Position numbers and translations under genes: made by a program. The notes under the pieces are model-generated. The model was not told the origin of the DNA. It saw only the letters and a program-made list of their open reading frames with translations, and searched no databases. A DNA stretch of 64,000 nucleotides from the NCBI GenBank assembly GCA_014898425.1, contig RCSZ01000019.1, forward strand, positions 1 through 64,000, read 5' to 3'. How positions within the stretch are numbered: the first letter of the stretch is position 1; the number at the start of each line of letters is the position of its first letter. Shown here in pieces: positions 62,304-64,000 of this stretch. The DNA comes from Botryotinia globosa (lineage: Eukaryota; Ascomycota; Leotiomycetes; Helotiales; Sclerotiniaceae).

Positions 62304-62306
62304 TAA

Positions 62307-63670
62307 ATGCCTAAGAATTTGTCGGTGAAGAGCGGGGTTCAATGCTAATAAACTCCTCCCAATACAGTCTAAAACACTAATTTTGGATTGAGCTAGTAAT
62401 GACTAGCGTGGAAAGAGGTCTTGATCACGAGATTATGGTGTACTCTCGTAGCAGTATACCCCCAAAATTATTTATGGTAATTTGGGGATGTGGAAATCCA
62501 GATGTTAACATGCTGTTCTAGAATAGTCGGCCTTGGATCTCATAGGCCAGCCACATTGACATGAAGTCTTGAGAATTCTCGATTGATGTGGTGACAGAGA
62601 TCTTCATAGGATATTGAATGCTTCCTGATCAGGATATACTACCAGCAACCAATTTGCTATGTTTCTTGTGAAGTGATGTGGTAGATACTAGACCATGAAC
62701 AAACATTACTACAATTGCAATTTTCGGAAAGATTATTATGGCTCTGGACAAAAATATATACTTCATCAGAGCTTTGGAAGTTTACATATCCGGAATCAAA
62801 CAATTGCAAATTTCGAGACCCGTAGGCTGCAGGTTCTCGAACTCTAGGATTTGTTGGAGCACCAGGAAATTTTTTCCCCTTGTGACGAGGGCACATCAAG
62901 TTAGATTGGGCCTTAGAATAAAGAGTGCTGACGCCAGGCTTCTTGCCGTATTTGTTTCACAATTCAAGGCAATCAAGGGTCGGAATCTACAGAATTCATG
63001 CGTGCTACGATCAATTCGAACCAGAGGGGGGTTGAAAGCACTGGAACCCGAAAAACGACAGTGTCGACACGGCTAAAGCTTCAAGAAAAGGCTACCTATC
63101 GAGGATATGTTGTAGCCTTTCTTCCCAAAGCCAGAGTTAACCTTCACTTCGAGACTCAGGACGTGTTCTCTTGAGCTCATGTTTAAATCGGGTCGATCGA
63201 AGTTTGATCACGTGAGATAAGCTCACAACATCACATGGTGGAGAGGAAAGGCTTTTGGTCTTCAATCACCGACATCAACTTCGCCCGAAATCGCAATTTA
63301 CGAAGCCGGGTTTGTTCAAAGCCATTAAAGCCACCAGTTATAACAAACTTTGCAAAAAGTATCAAAACTGGACTGGAAGTTCGTCGGTTGGCAACGACGT
63401 GGAAAATATACCTGACTGAGGAAATAAGATACTTGGTTGATTTGCAAGTCCGAATTGTCTTAATATTGAGTACGCTGCTTGGTTGGTGTCCAGAAATCGA
63501 ATTCTAATTACTTCTTCCCAGAAATAGGAGTCAGATTATTTTCCGAAACCTAATGCACCTCTTGGAACGAGTTGTACGTATTAGCCTTCGCTACCCTCTA
63601 CCGGTGCTACCATTAATTTGAGGTTTGAAAAGATAAGCTCTAGATATCTTCCCCCTAGCATCAATTGAAA
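62307..63670. other. Intergenic / weakly open region
   Basis: Normal composition again. Open frames at 62738-63076 (+) and 63235-63507 (+) of 112 and 90 codons have no recognisable domain and could be decayed or spurious. Nothing firm can be assigned. Confidence 0.5.
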
Positions 63671-64000
63671 ATGGACAAAGTTCCTGCGGAAATCTTTCGC
63701 TTGATCATCAAGGGGTAACGAACACCTCCGATCTCAAAAACCTTCGTCTTGTTTCAAGACCAATTTCAATTATAGTCACTGAAAAGCTCTTCTCGCACTG
63801 TATTGTGAATCTACACAGCTTAAATGAAGGATGCGATGACGATAATGAAGATGAGGAGTCTGAAAGGGTTGCAGAGATAGACTCAGCCATTCCACTCACC
63901 AACTTGGAGAAGATCATCTGTGTACCACTTCTCAAGCAAGCAGTTCGTTCTGTCCGTTATATCACCAGTCTTGAACCATATGCAAATTCGTATCTTAGTT
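63671..64000 (+). pseudogene. F-box-like gene, 5' part, apparent frameshift, runs off the window
   Basis: Begins MDKVPAEIFRLIIKG then a stop (TAA at 63716-63718). A second frame continues immediately with TSDLKNLRLVSRPISIIVTEKLFSHCIVNL and stays open to the window end. Together they have the layout of an F-box (L/VPxEI...I...L...DLKNLRLVS.R), the substrate-receptor motif of SCF ubiquitin ligases. The break falls at a GGGG run, so one missing base would explain it. No good GT-AG intron fits in the few bases between. It could be a true pseudogene, a sequencing error, or a differently started gene. Confidence 0.6.

Noticed and set aside
62738..63507. Two plus-strand frames of 112 and 90 aa right of the MITE
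   Set aside because: No recognisable family and no splice pattern joining them; recorded only as an open region.

Overview
This window is nuclear DNA from a filamentous ascomycete. The genes carry short introns of about 45-160 bp with GTRNGT donors and CTAAC/CTAAT branch sites, and the repeats show the C-to-T / G-to-A decay expected of RIP (repeat-induced point mutation). The gene set and intron positions look most like Leotiomycetes (a Botrytis/Sclerotinia-type genome), but I cannot confirm the species from the sequence alone.

The first half, about 1-32.7 kb, is ordinary gene-rich euchromatin. In order it holds: GAL10-type UDP-glucose 4-epimerase (-); an unrecognised 852-residue protein with a phytanoyl-CoA-dioxygenase-like H-x-D...H signature (+); a SUN-domain nuclear-envelope protein (+); FAD synthase (-); DEAD-box helicases DBP4 (-) and DBP10 (+) in a head-to-head pair; a proline-rich protein (-); SYO1, the symportin for the 5S RNP ribosomal proteins (-); IDI1, isopentenyl-diphosphate isomerase (+); a GNAT acetyltransferase (+); RFA2, the RPA32 subunit (-); a short-chain dehydrogenase (+); and a small coiled-coil protein (+). 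Three of these (DBP4, DBP10, SYO1) work in large-subunit ribosome biogenesis and lie within about 11 kb. I rebuilt the gene models by hand. Every splice junction given keeps frame, and exon sums are exact multiples of three.

The second half, about 33-62.3 kb, is almost entirely decayed mobile DNA, extremely AT-rich. It can be resolved into layers by target-site duplications (TSDs). A Ty1/Copia element (33052-45380, 172-bp LTRs, TSD ATTAC) is interrupted by a 6.6-kb Ty3/Gypsy element, copy A (33999-40575, 150-bp LTRs, TSD ATATA). After a 2.5-kb island with one intact unknown gene comes a TA-flanked terminal-inverted-repeat (TIR) DNA element (47911-61942). It is split by Gypsy copy B (48497-61707, TSD ATGTG), which is itself split by Gypsy copy C (54020-60645, TSD CCTAT/TCTAT). 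A 358-bp Harbinger-like MITE (TSD TAA) abuts the right end. No transposon reading frame is intact. A palindromic hairpin motif recurs at three equivalent places in each of the three Gypsy copies.

The last 1.7 kb is weakly coding. It ends in a partial F-box-like gene with an apparent frameshift that runs off the window.
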